A stretch of DNA of 64,000 nucleotides from Eleginops maclovinus (taxonomy: Eukaryota > Chordata > Actinopteri > Perciformes > Eleginopidae). The first letter of the stretch is position 1; every line of letters begins with the position of its first letter. Positions 11,519-23,311 of this stretch are shown here, one piece after another. The stretch is from positions 24,486,518 to 24,550,517 of the forward strand of contig NC_086355.1 in NCBI RefSeq assembly GCF_036324505.1. Direction: 5' to 3'. The translations under genes and the position numbers were made by a program. The notes beneath the pieces were generated by a model that was not told the origin of the DNA, searched no databases, and worked only from the letters and a program-made list of their open reading frames with translations.

Positions 11519-13017
11519 TTTTATCTTACAGCAGAAGAAAGAATTTAGTGAAGCAACGTTCCATGTTCCACTTCAACAGATTAACCAGATAAACAAACAA
11601 GCTAAGGAGCCCCTCTCCTCATGGACTGTGAACGGTACTGGGCATTAGCAGAGTGTAAAAGGACACGGTTAAGCACAGAACCGCTTCACTGCTGTTAATG
11701 CACAGTGTGTGTGTTGATCTGGTTGTTGTTTATCAACCCTTTTGTTGGCTTTATCACATTGCCAATTAAATGTGTTAGCATAGTTTCACTCAGAGTGCTC
11801 TGCACACTGACCATATTCTCTAGTGGGCTGCGTTTATTTGATACACATTACTATTTGACATGTACCGCTAATACCAGGCAGAAACGCACACAAACAAACA
11901 ATTTGGTGTTAAAGTTAGTTGTTCAGATTTGTATGGTGTGTATTTGAGCATTTATTATCCTATCAATGTTTTTTGAAATACACTTGCTGCAAGGCTGCAT
12001 ACTCATACTCTGTACTCATTCTGACTATCCTTTAGATTTTATTAGCAACTTATGTAGCTTTTTGCTTATAGCCATTAACTATAATATTAATCTGAGTTTG
12101 TTATTCATAGTCTAGTATATTTTATAGGAAAACATGATGGCTAACATTACCCCACATAAACACCCAAGCTTTCATAAAAACAAATTCCTTCTGATAACAA
12201 CTCAATGCCTCATTTGTTACTTGGCACCTAAATGAGTGTGGTTATTATCAATCCCTGTAAAGATTTTAACCTTTCATTTTTAATACTGCAAAACCTATTC
12301 ATACCAATTCTTAACAATGCCTTTCAATGCTTGGAGCATTCAGTTCACCTCCATTATGTTGTGCATGTGGGGCTTCAATTCAATTCATTTACGTTTTCAT
12401 TAATTTGTTGCTGGAGGTAACTGATTCCACCAGATAAAATAAACCCGCTAAGCAAGCAATCAGAGACAAAAAAATCAACAAATATAAAATAATTGAATTA
12501 ATAAAAATGTTATTTATGCCAGGGTACAGCTTGACCTGTGACATAACAGTACAGCAATTGGCAAATAAAACTACACTTTTTATTAAGATACAGCTTGGTT
12601 TGTGGTAGTAGAAAATTGTTCAAATGAAAACACATAGGCTACATTTGTGCTATAACACGCAAGATCCACTTTCACACAACCTTTATTGTCATTAGGTCAC
12701 TATGGCTGACCTGGGTGTTTATGTCTATTTCATTTCATATTTTGCTAGCAGTCGTGACTGGCAGTGGGGATGGGGAGCAACTCTTCATGGATAGATGATC
12801 ACGGTACAAAATATGCTGAGCTGCACAGCCTGTCTGTCACATGGCTTTGCAGTCATACAGTATCTGCCCTGCCCTCATGATCTTACTGACCTGACCGGGT
12901 CATATATACAGGTTAGGGAATTTCTGTGTAGTAAAACAAACTAAACATAACATTGTCTCAACAAAAGAAAGCATTCTGATTGTGCCTCTCCCAATACTGA
13001 AAGACCTGAGCTTCCTT
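11519..13017. other. No gene recognised
   Basis: AT-rich, only short chance frames (longest about 80 codons), no repeat signature, splice-site pair or RNA-like fold that I can support. Confidence 0.5.
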
Positions 13018-13345
13018 AAAGGTCTCCTATTATGCTCTTTTATGGCATGTATTATAGGTCTCAAATATATTATAAAAAAACATGTCTCATACCAAACAGA
13101 TCATTCATTTTAGCATGTCCGCTATCCCTCTGTTTCAGCCCCGTTCTCGAAAGAGCTGATTCTGTGACGCTTCGCTTTAAAATTTTAGCTGAAATGAAGC
13201 TGGCCACGCCCCTTTGGATCGCAGCTCTGTCTGAAGAGAGAAGTTTCCAATGGAGAAACTCAGCTAAACGCTGCCATGATTAAATGCCATATTATGTTCC
13301 AAACCACATCCAGCATTATTTCTGAAATGCTTCTCAGTGTTTACC
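13018..13345. repeat. Fragment of an interspersed fish repeat (possibly a hAT-type MITE end)
   Basis: The block begins TTAAAGGTCTCCTATTATGC and contains CCGCTATCCCTCTGTTTCAGCC and GCCACGCCCC. I recognise this text as a dispersed teleost repeat usually starting AAAGGT...ATTATGCTC. The matching opposite end is not visible, so it is a fragment. Confidence 0.35.
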
Positions 13346-13365
13346 AATAGAACAGAGACATTTTA

Positions 13366-14947
13366 CAGTGGCTTACAAAAGCATTCACCCCCCTTGGCAT
13401 TTTTCATGTTTTGTTGCCTCACAACCTGGAAGTAAAATGGATTGCATCATTTCATTTACAGAACATGCCTACAACTTTGAAGATGTTTTTTTTATTATTA
13501 TTGTGAAGCAAACAACAAAAAGGACAGAATAACAGAAAACTTCAGCGTGCAGAACTATTCACCCCCCTAATATCAGTACATTGTAGAGCCACTTTCTGCG
13601 GCAATTACAGCTGCAAGTCGCTTTTGATAAGTCTCTATGAGCTTGCCACATCCTGCCACTGGGATTTTTGCCCATTCCTCATGGTAAAACTTCTTCAGCT
13701 CCTTGATGTTAGATGGTTTCTGCTTGTGAACAGCAGTCTTCAAGTCAAACCAGAGATTCTCAATTGGAATGAGTTCTGGGCTTTGACTAGTCCATTCCAA
13801 CACATTTAAATTCTTCTGGTTAAACCATTTGAGTGTTGCTTTAGCAGTATGCTTCAGGTCATTGTCCTGCTGGAAGGTGAACCTTCGTCCCAGTCTCAAA
13901 TCACAGGCAGACTGAAACAGGTTTTGCTCTAGAATGTCCCTGTATTTAGCACCATCCATCTTTCCCTCGACTCGGACCAGTTTCCCAGTCCCTGCTGCTG
14001 AAAAACATCCCCACAGCATGATGCTACCACCACCACGTTTCACTGTGGGGATGGTGTTCTTTGGGCGATGGGATGTGTTGGGTTTCTGCCAGACATAGCG
14101 TTTCCCTTGGTGGCCGAAAAGTTCAATTTTAGTCTCATCTGACCAGAGCACCTTCCGCCATACATTTAGGGAGTCGGCCACATGCCTTTTGGCAAACTCA
14201 AAACGTGCCTTCTTATTTTAACATCAAGTAATGTTTTTTTTTCTGGCCACTGTTCCATAAAGTTCAGCTCTATGGAGTGTACGGCTTATTGTGGTCCTAT
14301 GCACAGACACTCTGCTGTGGAACTCTGCAGCTCCTTCAGGGTTACCTATGGTCTCTCTGTGGCCTCTCTGATTAATGCCCTCCTTGCCCGGTCTGTGAGT
14401 TTTGGTCTTGGCAGGTTTGTTGTGGTCCCATGTTCTTTCCAGTTGAAGATTATGGATTTGATGGTGCTCCGGGGGATCATCAAAGATGTGGATATTTTTT
14501 GTAACCCAACCCTGACTTGTATTCCTCAATAACTTTGTCCCTGACTTGTTTGGAGAGCTCCTTGGTCTTCATGGTGTGATGCCTCTCGCTTAGTGGTGTT
14601 GCAGCCTATGGGGCCTTTCAGAAAAGCTGTGTTTATACTGACAGATCATGTGACACTTAGATTGCACACAGGTGGACTTCATTTCACTAATCATGTGGCT
14701 TAATTTTTTTACCGGCTTCATAGCAAAGGGGGTGAATACCAACATTGGCACATGCCAATGTTCAGTTTTTTATCTAAAAAAAATCTTTTTTCATATATAG
14801 TTTTCTCATTTCACTTCACCAATTTAAGACTATTTTGTGCAGATCCATCACATACAATTCAGATTAAAAAAAACATTTAAATTACAGGTTGTAATTTAAC
14901 AAAACAGACAAAAAGCCAAGGGGGGTGAAGACTTTTGCAAGGCACTG
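13366..14947 (-). mobile_element. Complete Tc1/mariner element
   Basis: The ends CAGTGGCTTACAAAAGCATT and its inverted partner TTTTGCAAGGCACTG sit between TA dinucleotides (13364-13365 and 14948-14949). The 1,582-bp length equals a full Tc1 element. The transposase runs on the minus strand. The first terminal copy has CAGTGGCTTAC where the other has CAGTGCCTTGC, a few substitutions after insertion. Confidence 0.9.
13573..14572 (-). pseudogene. Tc1 transposase with frameshifts
   Basis: The ATG at 14572 gives MKTKELSKQVRDKVIEEYK, the N-terminal DNA-binding part, but the frame breaks after about 30 codons. The next piece (14529 down to 14224) holds FDDPPEHHQ and the second helix-turn-helix. After another break around 14220, the catalytic part is open from 14181 to 13573: WSDETKIELFG (first D), FQQDNDLKHTAK (second D) and PIENLWFDLK (E). 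So the DDE domain is intact in one frame and the DNA-binding half is broken in at least two places. Confidence 0.85.
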
Positions 14948-14949
14948 TA

Positions 14950-15680
14950 TGTATTATATATATCTTGAGGTGCTTTGGAATGCAGCTCAGGGCCTGACTC
15001 CTCCCCCCAACCACTCCCCTAATTAGGGAAGAGTATAAGTTGCACCTGCTGCAAATGTTCTTTCCCTTGGCTCTGCCTTCATGGTTGGTGGTGCAGGTAG
15101 GCTGATTTAGGCTAGATTTAGTTTCTTTTGTTGTATAGACTTTTAAATGTTACATTTTAGATAAAGATTGCAATCCCATTATATAATAAAGATCATTTTA
15201 AAACTGAGTAATTCTTGTTGTTTTATAACCCATTATTTTGTCTTTCAGCACCGTTTTCCTAAGTTTCCTTTTTCTTTTGATTTACAATTAATAAAAGTTA
15301 CTTTATTCTGAAACACGTCTCTGCCCCTCAGTCCTGGACCTTTGTCCTACTCTTTTTATGTTAATATCCTGGGGTGCAAGTCCTGTCATTGTCCGTGTTA
15401 GCTGAAATCTTTAAAGCGTTACTCAAACCAACAGCTTATTTTGGTAAAATAAAAAAACAAGCCATGAATAGTCTCCAAAAACAGGTGACCGCTTTTTAAG
15501 GAAATATTATTAGTTCCACCTACACTTGAATGTTCTTCACCATTTGTACCTATTTTAAATCATTACAAATACAATACATAGTATGTTACCCTTAAGGTTA
15601 TATCCCGTGTAATAACGACTTCCTTGGTGATGCATAAAAGCAGTGTTAGGTTGCCCTGCATTGATTATTAGTGTTTATAA
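14950..15680. other. No gene recognised
   Basis: AT-rich sequence with a short GC-richer patch at 14970-15080 ending in CTTGGCTCTGCC. No coding frame, terminal repeats or duplications were found. An LTR remnant is possible but unsupported. Confidence 0.4.
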
Positions 15681-16139
15681 TGATAATAATAATACATTTT
15701 ATTTCAAGGTGCCTTTCTCGGCACTCAAGGACACTGTACAAAGATTAAAAACAACAACAATAAAAATATAAAATAAATAAAAAGAATAGAAAGAGAGCGC
15801 AATTGGCATCAAATGGAATAGGCAGTTTTAAACAGATGTGTTGGGAGTTGTGATTTGAAATGGGGAAATGAGTCGATATTTCTGAGTTGGGGTGGTAATG
15901 AATTCCAGAGATGGGGAGCAGAGTGGCTGAATGCTCTGTTCCGCATGGTGATGAGACGGGCGGAGGGGACAGACAGGTGTATGGAGCAAGAGGATCTGAG
16001 GGATCGGGAAGGAGTGGGAACATGGAGGAGGTCAGACAGATATGGGGGGGCGAGGTTGTGGAGGACTGAATGGAATGCTGAACTGAACCGGGAGCCAGTG
16101 GAGCTGTTGGAGGACAGGAGTGGTGTGGTGGATGTAGGG

Positions 16140-18118
16140 CAGTGGTATTCAACTAAAATTCAACGAGGTCCAGTTGGAGGACATTTCCTCAAGCAAAGGT
16201 CCGGAACATCAAAATGTCTAACTCACGTTATGAATGAGTGTGATATACATTAGCTGTGACCTAGTAGCTGTGTCAACGTCTGCATGTAATCCACAACTGA
16301 CTGTCCCATCAAACAAACAAAGGACAATTCAAAAACAACAATATGTATTGTCCCTTGAACTATACAGATATACAGTATAATACTGTAGATCTTTTTAATG
16401 TTCCATTCGGGCTGCATTTAAAATAAAATACAGAAAATAAATAAAATAGCTTTAAAAATGTGTGCATCTTAAAAGTACGGAGCCCCTTAGGGGACATGGA
16501 GAAAAAAAGTGAAGGGACATGGAGAAAAAAGAAGAAAAGTAGGCTACCTAAGGAAAATCTGTATGTTTTGCGAGATCCCTAAAATGTTCTAGCCTGTCAT
16601 GCGCCCAGTGAGATCCATAGTAAAGGCTTTTTTAATTTTCGTTTTCTTCAGAGCACTGTTAACAATGATAAAGCATTGATTATCATTTTTAATTTTATTT
16701 ACGTTTCTGTTTCATTTCGCGGGGCTCTACCTTCGTTAGAGTTCAGTGTGACTGATAGCGCGAGCACCCTCAGCACTGCTGCACCGTCAGAGGGAGCCCG
16801 TCGTTTACTGTCTAGAATTACGCAGCTAGATAATCAATTGTCAGAGAGCCCGTCTACGTCGCAGTCAAACATGGAGGATGGTTTGGAAAAGTTCCTTCGT
16901 TCCAGAGCGGTCCCAGAAGAGGACATCAGGAGGATGAACAATGACAAGGTGAGCAGAAAATACACCCGATATAGTAGGCTAATGCAATAACATCCCCCTT
17001 CACTGTATCACACAAACTGGCGAACGGTTATCTAGCAGTAGATAGAAAGTTGTTAGCGCGCACAACTTTGAGCCTCATGCCTAGTAGTGATTATGTCAAT
17101 GGAAAGTTGTGCTGTCAGGTGCAAAACCAATAATAAACTAAATCTCATTTTCTCGTTTTTGTGCATTTTACGTGTAGTTCACTACCACTAAATAAATGTG
17201 TTTTCCAAGTGTGATGTTGCCAAGGCAGCTAGTGCTACTCAATGTTAGATAGGGTGACCAGACGTAGGTTGGCTAGCTAGCACTACTCTTTATTAGACTC
17301 ATACAAACATCCATATGTCATTTTCCCAGCAGCAGTAGTGCTACTGGGAAACATTGGTCAGACCCATCTCAATCACCCCTGCCACACCATTGAATTTAAC
17401 TTATCTGTCCCTAGTAGTGCTACCTAGTAGCAAGGTAGTTGTCAAAAGATGCTGAAGAATCAGCTCACAGACACGTAGCTAATGTCCGGGGGCCGGAATT
17501 CACTAATTGAAAGAGGCTTTTAAGCAAATCAGTGTTTTTGTAGAGTGGTAAGTTACTCTATGGCAAAGTTCTGGCACAAACCCAGTCTACAGTGCCTCCA
17601 GTGTGATGTGCTGATATGGACACTACCCATGGTTAAATCAAATACACATTTGACATTAATCGGTTTCAATGACTCCCTCATGTCTTTCCTTTATCTCATT
17701 GACAATAGCATTTAGCAGGGTTTCCTACCGTACAATCGCCATTATACTCAATAAGGTCCTTGTTTGACAATTTCTTGATCTGTGGGCACATTGAATCTTG
17801 TTTCATTGATTCAAGTCCATATTTGTTAACTTTTGACTCAAATTTGCTTTATTGAAAGGCATCAAACTTGGGGTTCACTTACTTTTGCCTCCACCCCTAT
17901 GAATGTTTGAGGGGTTACTCAACAGAGACATTAAAGACAAAAAAGTTAAAACTATTTAAACTATCTTTTCTGACATGTTCTGTTTGCAGATTGACATGGC
18001 AGTGCTGTCAGTTATGACGGATGAACAGCTTGCAAAATATGTGCCATCGTACGGCGACCGATTAGCAGTCCTCGCCTTCTGCAACCAAGATGGTCAATTA
18101 CCTAGTACCAGCAAGTGG
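16140..18118 (+). mobile_element. Insert carrying a two-exon SAM-like gene fragment
   Basis: Unrelated sequence interrupts the minus-strand LINE. The left junction reads GTGGATGT and the right junction GTGGATTT, a possible 8-bp duplication with one change, which would suggest a hAT-type insertion. The left end CAGTGGTATTCAACTAAAAT is similar to hAT-like termini. I could not confirm a matching inverted right end. Apart from the two exons, the insert is non-coding and AT-rich. Confidence 0.4.
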
Positions 18119-18134
18119 ATTTGGTGCCAATGAG
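16871..18134 (+). pseudogene. Two-exon SAM-like N-terminal protein fragment
   Basis: Exon 1 (16871-16948) starts with ATG and reads MEDGLEKFLRSRAVPEEDIR; the donor is AAG|GTGAGC. Exon 2 begins at 17990 after TTTGCAG and continues in phase: IDMAVLSVMTDEQLAKYVPS, then YGDRLAVLAFC. The joined product is a small helical domain of SAM-like pattern (E-x-F-L...I-D...M-T-D-E-x-L...Y-V-P-x-Y-G-D-R). Such domains head multi-exon, multicopy fish proteins that are often associated with mobile elements. The second exon runs into a stop just after the insert boundary, so only the N-terminus survives. The function is unknown to me. Confidence 0.45.
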
Positions 18135-18172
18135 GAGAACCTCAGTTTGGTTACCATTTAATTTAAGAAAGT

Positions 18173-19403
18173 TCAGGGTGCACCAGGTTTGTATTTCAGA
18201 GATGCAATCAGTGAGGGAGGTGGGAGGGAGAGTGGACGAGGGTTTAGTGGTGAGGTAGAACTGAGTGTCATCAGCATAACAGTGGAAGTGAATGTTAAAT
18301 TTGCAGAGGATATTGCAGAGGGGAAGGAGGGAGATGATGAAGAGATGGCGGAAGTGATGGATTTAAAGGACTTGAGTTGAATGAACTGAGTGCGGCCAGA
18401 GAGGTAAGATGTGAACCAGTCTAACGGAGTGTGGTTGCCAATGGACAGTCTGTTGAGGAGGGTGGTGTGACAGTTGGTATCAAAGGCTGCACTCAGGTCA
18501 AGGAGGATGGTGAGGAGGCCAGAATCAGCTGCCATAAGGAGGTCGTTGGTGATTTTGTTGAGTGCTGTTGTCAGTGCTATGGAGTGGGTGGAAACCGGAC
18601 TAGAACTGTTAATAAAGGTTATTGTGGGATACGTGAGAATGGAGTTGGGAGGCAATTGTTTTTTCTAGGATTTTGGAGATGAAGGGTAGATTGGAGATAG
18701 GACGGAAGTTGTTGAAGTTGGAGGGGTCGCCGCCAGGTTTTTTTCAGAATTGGGGTAATGGCAGCAGTTTTGTAGGATGTAAGGACAGTTCCAGTGGTGA
18801 GAGAGGAGTGGATGATGGCAGAAATGAGGGGGACGAGAGAGGGGAGGGAGGCTTTAACAAGTTGTGTGGGGAGGGGGTCCAGTTGATAGGTGGATGGCTT
18901 GGATTTCCGGATGACTTCTGTGATTTCTGAGAGAGTGGGGAGCTGGAAGGAGGAGAATGAGTGTGTGGATGGGTGAAAGTCTGCTGAGATGCTGAGGTGA
19001 GGAATGGATAGAAGGTGCTGGTGGATGTTCTTAATTTTTGCAGTGAAAAAGGACATAATGGAGTTGCAGAAGGTGGTTGTTTCCACGTGAGGGTGGAGAG
19101 AGTCCTGGGGTTTGGTGATATTGTTGAGTAGGGAGAACAGTGACACAGAGTTTCTTTTGTTGGCAGTGATTATACTAGAGTAGTAGTGGGTTTTGGTGCT
19201 GGCAATAGAGTCCTTCTAGCGTGAGATGTAGTTATTTCTTTGTGAATAGTGAGACCAGTTTTTCTATGGAGTCGTTCGAGTTTCCGACCATTGGCATTCA
19301 TGAGACGAAGATCAGGGGTGAACCAAGGGGCAGGGGGGGTGGGGGTAGACAGTAGCAATGATGGTTGGAGTGGGGTCAGACAACTTGCAGACAGTAGATT
19401 CAA
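18173..19403 (-). pseudogene. LINE ORF2 fragments: linker and reverse transcriptase
   Basis: Three overlapping minus-strand pieces. 19403-19170 reads APWFTPDLRLMNANGRKLER, typical of the segment after the endonuclease. 19146-18619 has SLFSLLNNITKPQDSL, IMSFFTAKIKNIH and SKPSTYQLDPLPTQLVK, the RT entry region. 18655-18173 has [14 protein letters not shown] (RT catalytic A box) and [12 protein letters not shown]. The YADD box should follow but is broken ([12 protein letters not shown] reads across a frameshifted box). All pieces are interrupted. Confidence 0.7.
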
Positions 19404-19983
19404 ACGAGCTGGAGACGGGCACAGACACCGGCGGACTTTTCACTTCTCGCGGTGAATTATCGTGAGACCCCCTCCCCGACCTGAGCCACGGGGTTGACAG
19501 ATGTAAACAAACCAACAAAGTGACTTCATTCAGCTGAGAAAAGTCGTTAGACGGTTGCCATGTCTCGTTTAAACAAAGAAAGTCTAGCTTACGGTCAGTG
19601 ATGAGGTCCTGGATGAGATGTCCCTTGCTTGTCAGTCAGCGGGTGTTGAGCAGAGCGTAGTTGAGTTTCATATTGACAAATTGCTTGTAGCTGTTCCCAA
19701 TTGAGAAAAACTGTCATAATTGGCTACAACCTCATCACTGGATGAATAGAGGCATGGTTTGGCAAGGGACTTTATTTATTTGTTGGCTTTCAAATACATG
19801 CAGGACAGTAATCTTTGTCCACAGGTGGTTCCCCAACACAAAGGCTGTAATACCAGCTTTTACAAAGCGTGCACTCTTTCTGGAAGAAAAGGGCAAAAAA
19901 AAAGAAGATATGCTTTAGGACAGTAGTATAATAAAAACATTACAGAAATCAACTTCAAGTGCTTACCCATTCATCATGGGTGT

Positions 19984-20806
19984 CAGTGGCGGCTGGCCAA
20001 TAGAGGGCGCTAGGGCGCAGCCCCACCACTCACCTCTCACCACATTTCACAAGACATAAAAAAATGAAATAAAAATGAAATAATAAAATAAAAATATTTC
20101 GAAATATATGTATATATTTTTTTTAGATGTGCAAGATAAATATTTCATAGTTAATGATGAGTAAAGTTGTTTCGTTCGTTGACATTGTCTGATTGGTGAC
20201 GTATTTCTGCCCTGGGGCGCAGGAATCTTTGCCCATAGACTCTCGTTAAAAGTTGCACATGCGCAGTAGCTCCTCTTCAATACAAGAGATAGGACGATGT
20301 TGGGGCGCACCTCTCCTGCGCCCCGAGCTGAATGCAGCTGGATTTGGCGGCGGGGCTGACGTCACAGCCTTCTGTCATAAAGTATGTGTATTGTCCATGT
20401 TATATATGATATATATTATTTAAATATATAGAGATAGAGATATATCTAGAGATAGATAGAGAGATATTTATTATATATGTATATTGGCCCTCTGTATAGT
20501 AATATAGCACATCTGTATATTTGTTCATACTACATCTGTTTATACTATGCCAATTATTCCCACCTCTTTATACTGCCCTTATCTTTACATAATCACTCTT
20601 AACTGCATATACTGTACATACTCTATATATCACACTTGTTTCTCTTTGCACTTCTATCTATCTATCTATAATGTTGTTTTTGTTGTTTTCATTTATGTAA
20701 ATACACTCGTTTGATACCTTAGTACATGTATGCATGCTTTTTAATTTTTATATATACATTTTGTAGTTATAGCCCCCCCTGGAGAAAACTCCACCAGCCG
20801 CCACTG
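19984..20806. mobile_element. hAT-type MITE with perfect 8-bp duplication
   Basis: The termini CAGTGGCGGCTGG and CCAGCCGCCACTG are perfect 13-bp inverted repeats. The flanks ATGGGTGT (19976-19983 and 20807-20814) are an exact 8-bp target-site duplication, diagnostic for hAT. The 823-bp body has no transposase; it includes AT-rich and GATA-type simple repeats around 20395-20480 and 20655-20670. Confidence 0.9.
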
Positions 20807-21285
20807 ATGGGTGTCATGTTCGCCACGCACCCGACATAGCTCCGACAAATCATCTTCTGATCACAGATAGCCATGTTATTGGCTGAAATAAATAGCACTT
20901 GCATGACAATAACAACTGAAAACAAAGTAGAAACCAACCCGTTTCCTTGAAGAGCTGTTGGGCTATGTCCATTCGCAGATGGCTAATCCCCTGCTCATCA
21001 AAGGGACCAGCTAGCAGTTTCATCAACAATGGACAAAATATGTCCATAATTACCAGTTTCCAGAGTGTCTGCTTGTATTTCTTGTACTTGTGGAAATGTA
21101 TGGCTGGACTGAGGTGGGGACGGGGACTGAGGTGGGGATGGGTCAGTAATTGCGGATGGGGAACCAGTTTGCCATGTGTTGTTGGCTCTATGGCCGAATT
21201 GGTCTAAGGTCTTGCCCTTCTATGACATTATGTCAGCACTTTTTCCATCCATGCTGACGATTATAAATGGCCCGTCTAAACAGCT

Positions 21286-21311
21286 ATATATATATATATA
21301 TATATATATCC
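21286..21311. repeat. (TA)n microsatellite
   Basis: About 12 uninterrupted TA units, inside the right part of the TIR element that ends at 21420. Confidence 0.9.
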
Positions 21312-21420
21312 TTTGCCACCTAATTTGCTAATTGACTTCATCCAGTGATCAATTTCAATGTCATTGTTACTGTTTTTCCCAATTGTTGGGAACAGCTACA
21401 AGCAATTTGTCAATATGAAA

Positions 21421-22205
21421 TTCAGTTTGTTGCTTCAACGTCTGAACGGTAGCTCAGGACATTAGCGGTAAGGCAGTGGATTGATACCTTTTGAAAGCAT
21501 GACTGAGTTCGTATCTCACAGCGGCTATTTTCATAGCGTTTGATATGTGCTTTGTCACTATATGCACTTTTTAGGCAAAAAAACAAAGCAATATCCTTTG
21601 AGGTGGCCATGCTTGTGTTTTGTCCGTAACACATGGCTTTTGCATTCGTTTTTGAGGCTTGCATTGGCAGCGTCTGCCTGTGTCATATTGTGGATATCAC
21701 CAGTTAACATGGTGGGGTTTATTTCATCCATGTTAAATGGTGATTTGTAAACAGCTGACAAGATGTATATGGTTCAAGCACGACGTTGTTTGAGCCGGTC
21801 GGTGGGAATGAATGTTGTTTATTTTCATTTTTATTTTTTGGCCAGCATATTTTGTGTTGTTGTCTGTAGGTGATCTCGACATGCGCATTTTACATGAACT
21901 AGTGATGTTAACGTATTTTTGCTGAGGTTTTCTCCGTTGTCTGGTCACAATTCAGACACACTAGTAAGGTGAAAATGACGAACCGGGCAACCACAACATC
22001 TGGCGGAAAAGGTAAACAAACGCCACCAGTTAAACCTTAATCCAGTTAAACTGGAACACTGGGACACAGACTGTAAATCATGGACATATTCCAAATGAAG
22101 GCAATTACACTGTCCGATTAGATCATAAAACCATAGAATAAGTCTGGAAAGTTAAAAAATCACCAGCGAGCAGTGGCAGTAAGTTGTGCCAGCGTGCACT
22201 CGTTT
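21421..22205. other. No gene recognised
   Basis: Moderately AT-rich with short overlapping chance frames on both strands (60-80 codons). No supported feature. Confidence 0.4.
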
Positions 22206-22209
22206 AAAA

Positions 22210-22375
22210 AAAAACATTAACCCCGCTACACTCCCTTCAAGTTTCCACTCCTTCTGCCTCCTTTGACATCCACAATCTATCCACCCCTGATGATCTGGTT
22301 TCTCATTATAACACTGGACTCCATAATATTCTCAATTTATGACGTTTATCACTGGTCACTTGAGGTACGCCCCAA
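22210..22375 (+). repeat. Small LINE ORF2 fragment
   Basis: The + strand reads SFDIHNLSTPDDLVSHYNTG, then LHNILNL, the segment between endonuclease and RT in L2/CR1 elements (a patterned DLVSHYNTxLxxIL block). It is only about 165 bp and ends in frameshifts. Confidence 0.4.
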
Positions 22376-23306
22376 AAAAACCAAAAAAAACCTGTAGACC
22401 TCTATTATATAAGAAACGTTGCTAATGCTGATGACAAGTCTTCCTCTTTGATGAATATTTCCAAGAGTCTACAAAGGTCATGTTTTACATTATAATGAGG
22501 ATATGCAGTTCTCCATATATACTGTGGAAGCAAACCAGTAAGAAGATTTTTTGGTGGTAATGCTGCAAACAAAGTGAGCACAAAGAACGCTAAAACACAA
22601 CTCAATATCAAATCAGACATCAGTGAACAAAATCTGAACTTGTGTGTGTTTGAATGTAAGGTAAGTAGCACCTTTAAAATACCAAGCATTTTAAGGTGTA
22701 AATCAGGACAAATGTTGAGTTTCCAGTCATTCCCACCCCCCATCATTAAACAAACAGTAGAACTTTTAATCCAATGCTTACAATGTGTATTGTTAAAACG
22801 TGCCTTGTTTCCACTCCATTTCTTTGATAAGGAATTTCTCTGGGCTGGAGTTTTGTCTATTGACTGCTGAGACTGTGCAGGCCTGAAATTATGACTGCAC
22901 ATGCTGTCATTGCTCATTCTGCTTACTGATGGAGCGGAGGAGAAATTACTGGTTGTAATGAATGCAGTAGACTGTAGGTCACACAGACTGTCAGGGAGCA
23001 CAGAAGTGACATGTAGCCTTGAGGAGAACAGACAAATCTAGCAGGTTCTTAGCTGCTGGGTGACTCATGGCTCAAGATTTGGACACAAAGTGCAGCATTT
23101 AGAATTAGTATAGTCTTAATATCCACAGATGAACAGTCATGTATGCTTACCGGAACCATTAAAGTTTAACCATTAAGTCTACCTGGTAACAAATCAGTCA
23201 TAAAGTCAACCTCAGGAATGTTTATTGCTTTGATTAAGATCTGTAATAGGGTGGTTCTTTATTGATGATGGGTCTTTGCTTTTACAAAATGCCACCACTT
23301 TACATG
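22376..23306. other. No gene supported; a 198-codon open frame and a strong lone splice donor
   Basis: A minus-strand open frame spans 23001-22405 (198 codons) with a hydrophobic stretch near residues 127-150, but no domain is recognisable. On the opposite strand AATGTAAG|GTAAGTAG at 22661 is a near-perfect splice donor, with no convincing acceptor upstream. Neither alone supports a gene. Confidence 0.25.
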
Positions 23307-23311
23307 GGAGT

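Larger units (their letters stand above)
15681..19665 (-). mobile_element. L2/CR1-group LINE, minus strand, split by a foreign insert
   Basis: Read on the minus strand, this LINE runs from endonuclease-linker text at its 5' side (near 19660) to a 3' end near 15681 (GGCACCTTGAAATAAAATG in reverse). ORF2 pieces lie at 18173-19403. Text at 15850-16138 is the 3' third of ORF2 or its 3' region. Text from 16140 to about 18118 does not belong to the LINE and has replaced part of it. Confidence 0.7.
19666..21420. mobile_element. DNA transposon with about 90-bp imperfect TIRs, superfamily unclear
   Basis: The left end (19666 onward) TTTCATATTGACAAATTGCT and the right end (reverse complement of 21401-21420) are identical over the first 35 or so bases. 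They then match again at a CATCACTGGATGAA block about 75 bases inside. No target-site duplication is obvious and no transposase is readable. The left end lies exactly where the minus-strand LINE stops. A hAT MITE (19984-20806) is nested inside, so without it the element is about 930 bp. Confidence 0.7.

Noticed and set aside
15855..16253. + strand 132-codon frame rich in W, R and G
   Set aside because: Antisense of the minus-strand LINE; it also crosses the junction of the later insert.
22405..23001. 198-codon minus-strand open frame
   Set aside because: No recognisable domain and no splice or promoter context; a lone splice donor on the other strand gives no support.
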